DNA of 16,104 nt from Serpentinimonas sp. (GTDB lineage: Bacteria; Pseudomonadota; Gammaproteobacteria; Burkholderiales; Burkholderiaceae_C). Below are positions 7,991 through 14,899 of the stretch, piece after piece. The translations under genes and the position numbers were made by a program. Below the pieces are notes generated by a model. That model was not told where the DNA came from, did no database searches, and saw nothing but the letters and a program-made list of their open reading frames with translations. The DNA is taken from positions 1 through 16,104 of the forward strand of contig JALOSG010000031.1 in NCBI GenBank assembly GCA_025458665.1. The letters are read 5' to 3'. Every line of letters starts with the position of its first letter. Position 1 is the first letter of the stretch.

Positions 7991-9279
7991 GGATTGATGA
8001 AGCGGTCGCCTACCTTCACGCCATCGGTGATCTGCAGCACCAGGGCGTAAGAGACGCGGTCATAGGCCAGAAACACCATCATCAGGCCATTGCGCTCGTT
8101 GGGTAGCACGAGGTTGGGCCGGGCGGAATCGGTTGTGTCTGGCAGCACGGTACCGTCTTTCAGCACGGCCAGCACATGCCCGGTTTCTATGCCGTCGCGC
8201 AGGCCCCGGTTGATGATCACCACCTGGTTCTGCCCGGCGTTGCGCACGGCAGAGCCATGCACCGCCACGATCTGGCCACGTTGCTCGGTCTGGGGTGCGC
8301 GGGGCACATAGGCGGGAACCACCCTCGGTGGCTCCGGAATCAGCCGGTCGCCCACCCGGATTTCCTCCTTGGCCAGCGAAATGTCGATGGTGGCGGGTTC
8401 CAGCTCCCGGGTGACTGTACCGTCCGGGTTCTGGCGGTCGCGCAGCACTTCTCCCCGCACCAGGTTGGCCTTGCCCACGAACTGGGCCTCATAACCGAGG
8501 ATTTCCCGCGTGGTGGGGTCCCGCAGTTCCACGGTGTTGCGGAACACCCTGAAATCACGCTGGGCACCGCGCTCAGCGCTCAAGGCGGAGCCTTCGAGTT
8601 CGGCCGGGGTGCCATACTGGCCGCGGGCGTAGGCGCGGTCGCCCCGGCTGAGCAGCACGCGGTTTTCCTGGGTCGCCACGATGCGGGGCGCCTTGGCCAG
8701 TGCCTCGGCATCGACCACCAGGGGCTCGGTCAGGAAGGGCAGGATGTCCTGGAGCGGGATGGGCGGAATCGAGCCGTCGTCCAGCATTTCCGAGCGCACG
8801 CGCGGAGACAGCTTGACGGTGGGCACATCTCCCGGCGCGGTGCTCAGGAAGGCGCGGTCTCCCACACGGGTGAGGTAGAGCACCTGGCCGGGGAAAATCA
8901 GGTGCGGATTGCGGATTTGCTCCAGGTTCATGCCCCACAACTCGGGCCAGCGCCACTGCCTTGTGAGGAAGATGCCCGAAATGTCCCACAGCGTGTCTCC
9001 CCGCTTGACGGTGTAGCTGTCGGGTGCGTTGGGGGCCAGCTCGCTCAAGGGAACGCCGCGCTGAGCCACGTCCTGCGCAGTGCTGCGCTGCCCGGCAGTG
9101 ATAGGGAAATTGGGTTCCCGCTGGGCGAACGATGTGCTGGTGGTGGCCAGCAGTGCCAGACCCAGACCAACCCCGGCGGTGCGGTGGAGCCAGCGCGTGG
9201 CCAGGGAGGCGTGTGGTACCGGGGGGTTGGGGAACAAGTTGGCGTGCATCGGGTCGGTGTTATGGGTGTTCATAGGCAT
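7987..9279 (-). CDS. Exported LysM peptidoglycan-binding domain protein
   Basis: The product is 430 residues from the first ATG (complement of 9277-9279); in-frame ATGs at 9273 and 9249 are alternatives. A long basic leader (RWLHRTAG) and a hydrophobic core (VGLGLALLATT) end at a likely signal-peptidase site after SFA at residue 52, so the protein is expected in the periplasm or at the envelope. A LysM domain lies at about 88-138 (SYTVKRGDTLWDISGIFL ... NPHLIFPGQVLYL) and would bind the glycan strands of peptidoglycan. The remaining roughly 290 residues have a conserved look but I recognise no named domain; the tail (DRVSYALVLQITDGVKVGDRF) fits a small beta domain. LysM genes next to dprA and def are a recurring beta- and gammaproteobacterial arrangement. 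It is co-transcribed with dprA, with a 4-bp overlap. Confidence 0.9.
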   Translation of the reverse strand: MPMNTHNTDPMHANLFPNPPVPHASLATRWLHRTAGVGLGLALLATTSTSFAQREPNFPITAGQRSTAQDVAQRGVPLSELAPNAPDSYTVKRGDTLWDISGIFLTRQWRWPELWGMNLEQIRNPHLIFPGQVLYLTRVGDRAFLSTAPGDVPTVKLSPRVRSEMLDDGSIPPIPLQDILPFLTEPLVVDAEALAKAPRIVATQENRVLLSRGDRAYARGQYGTPAELEGSALSAERGAQRDFRVFRNTVELRDPTTREILGYEAQFVGKANLVRGEVLRDRQNPDGTVTRELEPATIDISLAKEEIRVGDRLIPEPPRVVPAYVPRAPQTEQRGQIVAVHGSAVRNAGQNQVVIINRGLRDGIETGHVLAVLKDGTVLPDTTDSARPNLVLPNERNGLMMVFLAYDRVSYALVLQITDGVKVGDRFINP

Positions 9280-9298
9280 GCGTTGGGCCCCAAGGTAT

Positions 9299-9339
9299 CG
9301 GCGAAAACGCCGGCCTGGCTGGGCACTCTCCCTCCCAGC
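9299..9339 (-). other. Two hairpins in the LysM mRNA leader
   Basis: Between the proposed start of transcription and the LysM ATG lie two perfect inverted repeats: GCTGGG/CCCAGC (9318-9323 and 9334-9339, 10-nt loop) and CGGCG/CGCCG (9299-9303 and 9308-9312, four-base loop). The second ends 19 nt before the start codon. Neither has a U run, so they are more likely to affect translation or stability than termination. Confidence 0.4.
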
Positions 9340-9372
9340 GTGTCTCTACTGGCAATCGATACTTTGCTTTAG

Positions 9373-9401
9373 ATTTTGCGTCCAAGCCCCATTTATGGCA
9401 A
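9373..9401 (-). promoter_or_regulatory. Candidate sigma-70 promoter for the LysM-dprA operon
   Basis: On the minus strand TTGCCA (complement of 9396-9401, 5 of 6 to TTGACA) is followed after exactly 17 bp by CAAAAT (complement of 9373-9378, 4 of 6 to TATAAT). RNA would start near 9366, giving a leader of about 87 nt before the LysM ATG. It is the best-looking promoter in this divergent region. Confidence 0.5.
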
Positions 9402-9405
9402 TGAT
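9376..9405 (+). promoter_or_regulatory. Weak candidate promoter for def operon
   Basis: TTGCGT (9376-9381) and AATGAT (9400-9405), 18 bp apart, match the consensus at 3 and 4 positions. RNA would start near 9412, about 63 nt before the def ATG. The site lies over the opposing LysM promoter, so the two would compete for polymerase. It is a weak match. Confidence 0.25.
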
Positions 9406-9422
9406 AAAACGTCCGTCGGGAC

Positions 9423-9455
9423 CGCCACTGTGCCAAAAGTGGCGAAAATAGCCAC
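9423..9455 (+). other. Three-arm alternative hairpin upstream of def
   Basis: CGCCACT (9423-9429) pairs perfectly with AGTGGCG (9438-9444) across an 8-nt loop. The core GTGGC of the second arm (9439-9443) can instead pair with GCCAC at 9451-9455. The two stems exclude each other. The region ends 20 bp before the def start. It could be an operator or a leader switch; there is no further evidence for either. Confidence 0.35.
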
Positions 9456-9474
9456 ATCAGCCCCTGAATCTGCC

Positions 9475-9993
9475 ATGACCGAGACCGATACCCTCACCAT
9501 CCTGCGCTACCCCGATCCGCGCCTGCACACCGTGGCCCGCCCGGTGAAGGCGGTGGATGAGCGCATCCGTGGCCTCATTCAGCGCATGCTGGCCACCATG
9601 TACGAGGCCAATGGCATCGGTCTGGCAGCCACGCAGGTGGACGTGCACGAGCGCCTGATCGTGGTGGATGTGAGCGAAGAGCGCAACCAGCCCATGGTGC
9701 TCATCAACCCCGAGATTGAGTGGGCCAGCCCGGAAACCCGCAAGGGCGAAGAGGGTTGCCTGTCGGTACCCGGCATTTACGACGGTGTGGAGCGCTCCGT
9801 GGCAGTGCGCGTGCGCGCCCAGGACGGCGACGGCAACGCCCGGACCATCGAGGCCGAAGGGCTGCTGGCCGTGTGCATTCAGCACGAGATGGACCACCTC
9901 ATGGGCAAGGTGTTCGTGGAATACCTCTCGCCGCTCAAGCGCAACCGCATCAAGACCAAGCTGCTGAAAGCGGAGCGGGAGCACACCCGGTGA
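9475..9993 (+). CDS. def: Peptide deformylase
   Basis: The product is 172 residues (E. coli Def 169). It removes the formyl group from the N-terminal formyl-Met of new proteins in the cytoplasm, using a bound ferrous ion. The three family motifs are complete: GIGLAATQ (47-54), EGCLS (93-97) and QHEMDH (136-141). Metal ligands are C95, H137 and H141, and the catalytic base is E138. The frame runs open upstream to 9376, but the ATG at 9475 gives the family-typical start MTETDTLTILRYPDPRL. No strong ribosome site precedes it. The stop overlaps the start of the next gene (GTGA). fmt, the enzyme adding the formyl group, lies one gene downstream, a usual partnership. Confidence 0.98.
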   Translation: MTETDTLTILRYPDPRLHTVARPVKAVDERIRGLIQRMLATMYEANGIGLAATQVDVHERLIVVDVSEERNQPMVLINPEIEWASPETRKGEEGCLSVPGIYDGVERSVAVRVRAQDGDGNARTIEAEGLLAVCIQHEMDHLMGKVFVEYLSPLKRNRIKTKLLKAEREHTR

Positions 9994-10505
9994 GGCTTGG
10001 CCGCCCAAGCTCCGCGCTGGTGCGGTGGGGCCTGCTGTGCGCGGCGCTGTGGTTGCAGGGTTGTGCCACTGCGCCCCAGTTTATGGAGCTGGGCACCGAG
10101 CGCGCCGTGGTGGAGCAGCGCCTGGGCAAGCCCACGCAAGTGCACCCGCTGTCCAACGGCACGCGGCTGCAGTATTCGGGGCAGCCCATGGGGCCGGAGG
10201 TCTACAACATCGACCTGGACGCCCAGGGGCGCGTGACGAAGATCACCCAGGCGCTGGTGCCCGGACACTTTCTGCAGGCCCTTCAGGTGGGCGTCACCAC
10301 CCAGGCCGAGGTGTTCCGCGAGCTCGGCACGCCGGCTCTGGTGGAGCGGGTGGCCCGCTTCGATGGCGATATCTGGACCTACCGTTACCGGGACTTCGGG
10401 ACCAGCTGGTTTCTGCACGTCCACCTCGACCCGCAGGGCGTGTTGCGCCAGATCATCACCCTGGAAGAGTTTTCCGGTCCTTCCGACCTGGGCGCTTTCC
10501 ATTAA
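9990..10505 (+). CDS. BamE/SmpA-like lipoprotein with two repeats
   Basis: The product is 171 residues, starting at a GTG that overlaps the def stop as GTGA. A signal sequence (LVRWGLLCAALWLQGC) ends in a lipobox with Cys25 as the lipidated residue, so the mature protein is membrane-anchored, probably on the periplasmic face of the outer membrane. The mature part resembles the SmpA/OmlA/BamE fold and appears duplicated: G-T-E-R-A-V-V-E-Q-R-L-G-K-P (35-48) is echoed by G-V-T-T-Q-A-E-V-F-R-E-L-G-T-P (101-115). Each is followed by a beta-rich stretch (NIDLDAQGRVTKI, then HVHLDPQGVLRQI). BamE stabilises the outer-membrane beta-barrel assembly complex. Whether this protein does so is unknown, since true BamE usually has a single domain of about 110 residues and is encoded elsewhere. 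It is translationally coupled to def. Confidence 0.85.
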   Translation: MRLGRPSSALVRWGLLCAALWLQGCATAPQFMELGTERAVVEQRLGKPTQVHPLSNGTRLQYSGQPMGPEVYNIDLDAQGRVTKITQALVPGHFLQALQVGVTTQAEVFRELGTPALVERVARFDGDIWTYRYRDFGTSWFLHVHLDPQGVLRQIITLEEFSGPSDLGAFH

Positions 10506-10522
10506 GCTACTTGCGGTTGGAG

Positions 10523-10539
10523 CGGGGCCCTCAGCCCCG
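10523..10539 (+). other. GC-rich hairpin in the 66-bp gap before fmt
   Basis: CGGGGC (10523-10528) and GCCCCG (10534-10539) flank a five-base loop. No T run follows, so it is not a classical terminator. It may pause polymerase or mark an RNA processing site between the lipoprotein gene and fmt. Confidence 0.35.
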
Positions 10540-10571
10540 GCCTAGGTCTCCTGCCTTCTCTGCACTTCCCC

Positions 10572-11588
10572 ATGAACGTGATTTTTGCCGGCACGCCGGA
10601 ATTTGCTGCTGTGGCGCTGCGCTCTTTGCTGCGCGCCGGCTTTGGCGTGCCGCTGGTGCTGACCCAGCCCGACCGGCCCGCCGGCCGCGGCATGAAGCTG
10701 CAGCCGTCCGCGGTAAAGCAGGTGGCGCTGGAACACGGCCTGCCGGTGTGCCAGCCGCGCAGCCTCAAGCTCGATGGCCGCTACCCCGAAGACGCCGCCG
10801 AAGCGCAGGCAGCGCTGCAACGGGCCGTGGCCGACGGTGGCGCCACCGTCATGGTGGTGGCTGCTTACGGCCTCATCCTGCCGCAGTGGGTGCTCAGCCT
10901 GCCCCGGCTGGGCTGCCTGAACATCCACGCTTCCCTGCTGCCGCGCTGGCGGGGGGCGGCCCCCATACACCGCGCCATAGAGGCGGGCGACGCCGAAACC
11001 GGCATCACCCTCATGCAGATGGACGCTGGCCTGGACACCGGCGACATGCTGCTGGTGGAGCGGCTGCCTATTGCGCCGCAAGACACCACCGGAACCCTGC
11101 ACGACCGCCTGGCCCTGCTGGGTGGGCGGCTGGTGGTGGAAGCGCTGGAACTGGCCGCCTGCGGGGGCCTGAAGCCGGTACCGCAGCCTGCCGAAGGCGT
11201 GACCTACGCGCACAAGATAGAGAAAGCCGAAGCCCTGCTGGACTGGAGCCAGCCCGCCGCACTGCTGGAACGCCGCGTGCGCGCCTTCAACCCCTTCCCG
11301 GGTGCCAGCACGCTGTGGGGCGGGGAGGCGCTGAAGGTGTGGGCCGCCGAGGTGGAGGCCCGCACGGAGCCCGCTGAGCCTATCGAGCCAGCTATTGGCG
11401 CAGGCGCAACGCAGTCTGCCCAGCCCGCTCTGCCCGGCACGGTGCTGGGCGCCGATGCGCAAGCCATCCGCGTGCAGACCGGCCAGGGCGTGTTGCGCCT
11501 GCTGGAAGTGCAGCGCGCGGGCGGCAAACGCCTGCCCGTGGCCGACTTCCTGCGCGGGCAGCCGCTGGTGACTGCCCTGGGCCACTGA
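10572..11588 (+). CDS. fmt: Methionyl-tRNA formyltransferase
   Basis: The product is 338 residues (E. coli Fmt 315). It transfers a formyl group from 10-formyltetrahydrofolate to Met-tRNA(fMet) for initiation. The N-terminal catalytic domain begins with MNVIFAGTPEFA and has the motif N117-I-H119 followed by SLLPRWRGAAPIHRAI (121-136), plus MDAGLDTGDM (150-159) with the catalytic-type Asp at 155. The C-terminal tRNA-binding domain carries AFNPFPG near 240. The extra length lies in an Ala/Pro/Glu-rich insert at about 260-292 (RTEPAEPIEPA...). The ATG at 10572 lacks a clear ribosome site. The stop shares its last A with the ATG of azlC. Confidence 0.98.
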   Translation: MNVIFAGTPEFAAVALRSLLRAGFGVPLVLTQPDRPAGRGMKLQPSAVKQVALEHGLPVCQPRSLKLDGRYPEDAAEAQAALQRAVADGGATVMVVAAYGLILPQWVLSLPRLGCLNIHASLLPRWRGAAPIHRAIEAGDAETGITLMQMDAGLDTGDMLLVERLPIAPQDTTGTLHDRLALLGGRLVVEALELAACGGLKPVPQPAEGVTYAHKIEKAEALLDWSQPAALLERRVRAFNPFPGASTLWGGEALKVWAAEVEARTEPAEPIEPAIGAGATQSAQPALPGTVLGADAQAIRVQTGQGVLRLLEVQRAGGKRLPVADFLRGQPLVTALGH

Positions 11589-12334
11589 TGTACTTCCTCA
11601 AACGCTCCTACCGCGCGCTGCCCGAATACCGGGAAGGCATCCAGGACCAGATTTCGGTGGCCACCGGCATTGGCGCCTGGGGCCTCATGACGGGCGTGGC
11701 CATGGTGAAGTCGGGCATGTCGGTGTTCGAGGCGGTGTTCATGACGCTGGTGGTGTACGCCGGCAGCGCCCAGCTGGCCGCCATTCCCATGATCACGGCC
11801 GGCGCGCCCATGTGGGTGATTCTGGCGGCGGCCTTCTGTGTGAACCTGCGCTTTGTGGTGTTTTCGGCGCATTTGCGGCCTTATGTCATGCATTTGCCGC
11901 TGGCCGAGCGCCTGGCCACCGGCTACGTGACGGCCGATCTGAGCTATGTGTTCTTTGCCAAGCGCTACCCCCAACCCGGCCAGACACCCGACGAACTCCA
12001 CCGGCAGCAGGCCTACCTGGCGGGCAACTGCGCCATCAATTACGGTTCCTGGATGCTGGCCAGCCTGGTGGGCATAGGACTGGCCAATGTGGTACCTACC
12101 GAATGGGGGCTGGGTTTTGCCGGCATTCTGGCGCTGCTGGGCGTGAGCTGTTCCCTGGCCACCACCAAGCTGCGCGTGCTGTCGGCGGGCGTATCCGGAG
12201 CGGCGGCGGTGGCTGCGTGGGCGCTGCCGCTCAAGCTCAACATCGTGGTGGCCATTGCGGCGGCGGTGGCGGTGTGTCTGGTGGCCGAAGCGCATGGCCC
12301 GCGCTGGCTGCGTGGCCGGCCGGCCAGTCACTGA
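11588..12334 (+). CDS. azlC: AzlC family branched-chain amino-acid export subunit
   Basis: The product is 248 residues with about six to seven hydrophobic segments. The AzlC family forms, with the small AzlD partner, an inner-membrane exporter of branched-chain amino acids and some analogues. Family features visible are VYAGSAQLAAIPMI (56-69) and the polar NLRFVVFSAHLRPY (86-99). The ATG shares one base with the fmt stop (TGATG), so translation is coupled. A small azlD gene follows directly, as expected for the pair. The substrate here is inferred from the family only. Confidence 0.93.
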   Translation: MYFLKRSYRALPEYREGIQDQISVATGIGAWGLMTGVAMVKSGMSVFEAVFMTLVVYAGSAQLAAIPMITAGAPMWVILAAAFCVNLRFVVFSAHLRPYVMHLPLAERLATGYVTADLSYVFFAKRYPQPGQTPDELHRQQAYLAGNCAINYGSWMLASLVGIGLANVVPTEWGLGFAGILALLGVSCSLATTKLRVLSAGVSGAAAVAAWALPLKLNIVVAIAAAVAVCLVAEAHGPRWLRGRPASH

Positions 12335-12357
12335 GCCGGGCGCCAGAAAGTACAAGC

Positions 12358-12693
12358 ATGGGCGATACCTCTCTCTGGACCCTCCTCACCATCGTGCTGC
12401 TGGGCTGCATCACGGTCATCACGCGCGGGTTCTTCTTCATTTCCAGCAAGCCCTGGCACTTGCCGCGCTGGGCCGAGCGTGGGCTGCAGTACGCGCCCAT
12501 TGCCGCGCTGGCGGCCGTGGTCATTCCGGAAATCGTGACCGATCAAGGGCAGCTCATTGCCACCATCTTGGATGCACGGGTCTTTGCCGCCGTGGCGGGC
12601 GCCGCGTGGTTCTTCTGGCGCGGTGGCGTGCTGGGCACCATCCTCTCGGGCATGGCGGTGTATTTGCCGCTGCGCCTGGGGCTGGGCTGGTGA
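12358..12693 (+). CDS. azlD: AzlD family small export subunit
   Basis: The product is 111 residues with about four membrane segments and the AzlD pattern: an N-terminal helix (LWTLLTIVLLGCITVITRGFF), then APIAALAAVVIPEI and a C-terminal GTILSGMAVYLPLRLGLGW. It is the usual partner of AzlC and lies 23 bp after it. The ATG at 12358 follows a weak AGAAAG (12346-12351). The frame is open well upstream, but that region is azlC read in another frame. It converges on rep with only 21 bp between stops. Confidence 0.93.
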   Translation: MGDTSLWTLLTIVLLGCITVITRGFFFISSKPWHLPRWAERGLQYAPIAALAAVVIPEIVTDQGQLIATILDARVFAAVAGAAWFFWRGGVLGTILSGMAVYLPLRLGLGW

Positions 12694-12714
12694 GCACAGC
12701 GCCGTAACCCGGGG

Positions 12715-14832
12715 TCAGGCTGCCGGCTTGCCCTCGGCAGCGCGGCGTGCAAATTCCTCGCGCAGGGCACGCAGCTTTTCCCGCGGGTCTTCGCGCACGG
12801 TGGCCTGGTCCAGCGCCATTTCGGCAATGAAGCGGCTGGGCTGGCCGGGCACCATCTCGCGGCCTTTCTTGCGCCGCTTCAGCCAGCTCACCAGCAGCGT
12901 GCGCTGCGCCCGCGTGATGCCCACGTACATGAGGCGCCGCTCCTCCTGAATGCGCAACTCCAGCGCGTCGGCGGGGCCGTCGTCGTCGGGGCGGAAAGGC
13001 AGCAGGCCTTCGTTCACGCCAGCCAGCACCACATGCGGCCATTCCAGCCCCTTGGCCGCGTGCAGGGTGGACAGCGTCACCACGTCCTGGTCTTGCTCGC
13101 GCTCTGAAATGGTGGAAATCAGGGCTATGGTCTGCGCCACTTCCAGCATGGAGCGGGGCTCGCGCTCGGTGGTCGTGCCACCCGTATTGGCGCCGCTGTC
13201 GTCTATCTGCCCGCCGCAGCGCTGTGCCATCCAGTCGCAAAAATCGGTCACGTTGTTCCAGCGCGCGGCGGCCACTTTGTCGCTCTCTTCGTTGTCGTAA
13301 AGGTGCTTTTCGTAGCCTATGTCTCTCAGCCAGTCGGTCAGGAAGGTGCGGGCGGCTTCTTCCCCGGTGGTGTGGCGGGCGCGGTACTCCAGGTCGTTCA
13401 CCAGCCGGCCAAACTCGTGCAGGCCGCCCACGGCACGCGCGCTCACCGCCGCCCCCAGGGAGTGCGAGAACAGCGCCTCGAACAGGCTGAGCCGGTACTG
13501 CGTGGCAAAGCCACCCAGCTGCTGCAGCGTCTGGTGGCCGATGCCGCGCTTGGGCGTGGTCACGGCGCGCAGGAAGGCCGGATCGTCGTTGTTGTTCACC
13601 ATGAGGCGCAGCCAGGCGCACAGGTCCTTGATTTCGGCGCGGTCAAAAAAACTGGTGCCGCCCGACACCTTGTACGGAATCTGCGCCCGGCGCAGCGCAG
13701 TTTCCAGCGCGCGCGCCTGGTGGTTGGCACGGTAGAGCACCGCAAAGTCCCGGAATGCGGCGGCGTGGCTGGACCGCAGGCTCTGTATGCGCGCCACCAC
13801 GCGCTCGGCCTCGTGGTCTTCGTGGTCGGCCGCCAGTACGCGCACGGGCTCGCCCTCGCCCAGCTCGCTCCACAGGGTCTTGGGGAACAGCTTGGGGTTG
13901 GGGCCAATCACGGCATTGGCCGCCCGCAATATGCCGGTGGTGGACCGGTAGTTCTGCTCCAGCTTCACCACCTTCAGTTCGGGGAAGTCTTGCGGCAGGC
14001 GCTTCAGGTTGTCCAGCGTGGCGCCGCGCCAGCCGTAAATGCTCTGGTCGTCGTCGCCCACGGCAGTGAAGCGGGCGCGCTCGCCCACCAGCAGTTTCAG
14101 CAACTCGTACTGCGTGGCGTTGGTGTCCTGGTACTCGTCAACCAGCACATGGCCCAACTGCTTCTGCCAGCGCTCGCGGGCTTCGGGGTGTTGCTTCAGC
14201 AGCTTCAGGGGCAGCGCAATCAGGTCGTCAAAGTCCACGCTCTGGTAGGCGCTCAGCCGCTCCTCGTAGCGCGCCATGACCAGCGCAATCTGGCGGGCTA
14301 TCTCGTCGTTCTTGCTCTCGGCGTGGGCCAGGGCTTCGGCGGCCGTCAGCCCGGCACTCTTCCAGCCGCTGATGGTCCATTGCCAGCTGCGGGCGGTGGC
14401 CGCGTCGGTGGTGCCACCGATGTCTTTCAGGATGGAGGTGATGTCGTCCGTGTCCAGAATGGAGAACTGGCTTTTCAGGCCCAGCAATGCACCATCCTGG
14501 CGCAGCAGCCGCACCCCGAGGGAGTGGAAGGTGCAGATGAGCACCTCCCGCGCCGGCTTGCCCACCAGCTGCCGGGCACGCTCGCGCATTTCGGCGGCGG
14601 CCTTGTTGGTGAAGGTGATGGCGGCTATGCGCTGCGGCTCCAGCCCCACATCAATGAGCCGGCCAATCTTGTGCGTGATGACGCGCGTTTTCCCCGAACC
14701 CGCGCCCGCCAGTACCAGGCAAGGCCCGCTCAGGTGGTACACCGCCTCCAGCTGCGCCGGGTTCAGGCCGGGGGCGGGCTTGGGGGCAGATTGCGGACCG
14801 CGCGGGGCGGTGGAAGACGGAGCAGAGGCCAT
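12715..14832 (-). CDS. rep: ATP-dependent DNA helicase Rep (UvrD/Rep superfamily 1A)
   Basis: The product is 705 residues (E. coli Rep 673). It is a 3'-5' DNA helicase that helps replication forks past bound proteins. Motifs in order are the Q-motif (LNPAQLEAV, 23-31), Walker A AGAGSGKT (42-49), ITFTNKAAAEM, Walker B VDEYQDTN, VGDDDQSIYGWRGA, LEQNYRST, LSTLHAAKGLEW and EERRLMYVGITRAQ. All look intact. An Ala/Pro/Ser-rich N-terminal extension of about 20 residues precedes the Q-motif. The ATG at the complement of 14830-14832 is chosen; the frame stays open to 15594 but that part is antisense to the permease gene. Rep is favoured over UvrD or PcrA because of the overall look of the motif neighbourhoods, but the families are close. 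A promoter lies immediately upstream. Confidence 0.95.
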   Translation of the reverse strand: MASAPSSTAPRGPQSAPKPAPGLNPAQLEAVYHLSGPCLVLAGAGSGKTRVITHKIGRLIDVGLEPQRIAAITFTNKAAAEMRERARQLVGKPAREVLICTFHSLGVRLLRQDGALLGLKSQFSILDTDDITSILKDIGGTTDAATARSWQWTISGWKSAGLTAAEALAHAESKNDEIARQIALVMARYEERLSAYQSVDFDDLIALPLKLLKQHPEARERWQKQLGHVLVDEYQDTNATQYELLKLLVGERARFTAVGDDDQSIYGWRGATLDNLKRLPQDFPELKVVKLEQNYRSTTGILRAANAVIGPNPKLFPKTLWSELGEGEPVRVLAADHEDHEAERVVARIQSLRSSHAAAFRDFAVLYRANHQARALETALRRAQIPYKVSGGTSFFDRAEIKDLCAWLRLMVNNNDDPAFLRAVTTPKRGIGHQTLQQLGGFATQYRLSLFEALFSHSLGAAVSARAVGGLHEFGRLVNDLEYRARHTTGEEAARTFLTDWLRDIGYEKHLYDNEESDKVAAARWNNVTDFCDWMAQRCGGQIDDSGANTGGTTTEREPRSMLEVAQTIALISTISEREQDQDVVTLSTLHAAKGLEWPHVVLAGVNEGLLPFRPDDDGPADALELRIQEERRLMYVGITRAQRTLLVSWLKRRKKGREMVPGQPSRFIAEMALDQATVREDPREKLRALREEFARRAAEGKPAA

Positions 14833-14841
14833 GCACGGCCG

Positions 14842-14870
14842 ATGATACTGTCCGGGAAAACCCGCATAAA
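14842..14870 (-). promoter_or_regulatory. Candidate rep promoter, near-leaderless
   Basis: On the minus strand TATCAT (complement of 14842-14847, 5 of 6 to TATAAT) lies 17 bp after TTTATG (complement of 14865-14870, 3 of 6). Only nine bases separate the -10 box from the rep ATG, so RNA would begin about two to three bases before the start codon. Confidence 0.45.
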
Positions 14871-14886
14871 CCGCCCGCCGGGCTGC

Positions 14887-14892
14887 GACAAT
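14887..14892 (+). promoter_or_regulatory. Candidate -10 box for the permease gene, leaderless type
   Basis: GACAAT (4 of 6 to TATAAT) ends seven bases before the GTG start at 14900, so transcription would begin at or next to the start codon. No good -35 box is seen 16-18 bp upstream, and no ribosome site precedes the GTG. Confidence 0.3.
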
Positions 14893-14899
14893 ACGCGCC

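Noticed and set aside
6413..8050. 545-codon plus-strand frame opposite dprA
   Set aside because: dprA has all its motifs on the other strand. This frame is low-complexity antisense text.
8176..9372. 398-codon plus-strand frame opposite the LysM gene
   Set aside because: It is antisense to a gene with a signal peptide and LysM domain, and it has the usual His/Gly/Gln-rich shadow composition.
10542..11585. 347-codon minus-strand frame opposite fmt
   Set aside because: Shadow frame with no motif. fmt is certain on the plus strand.
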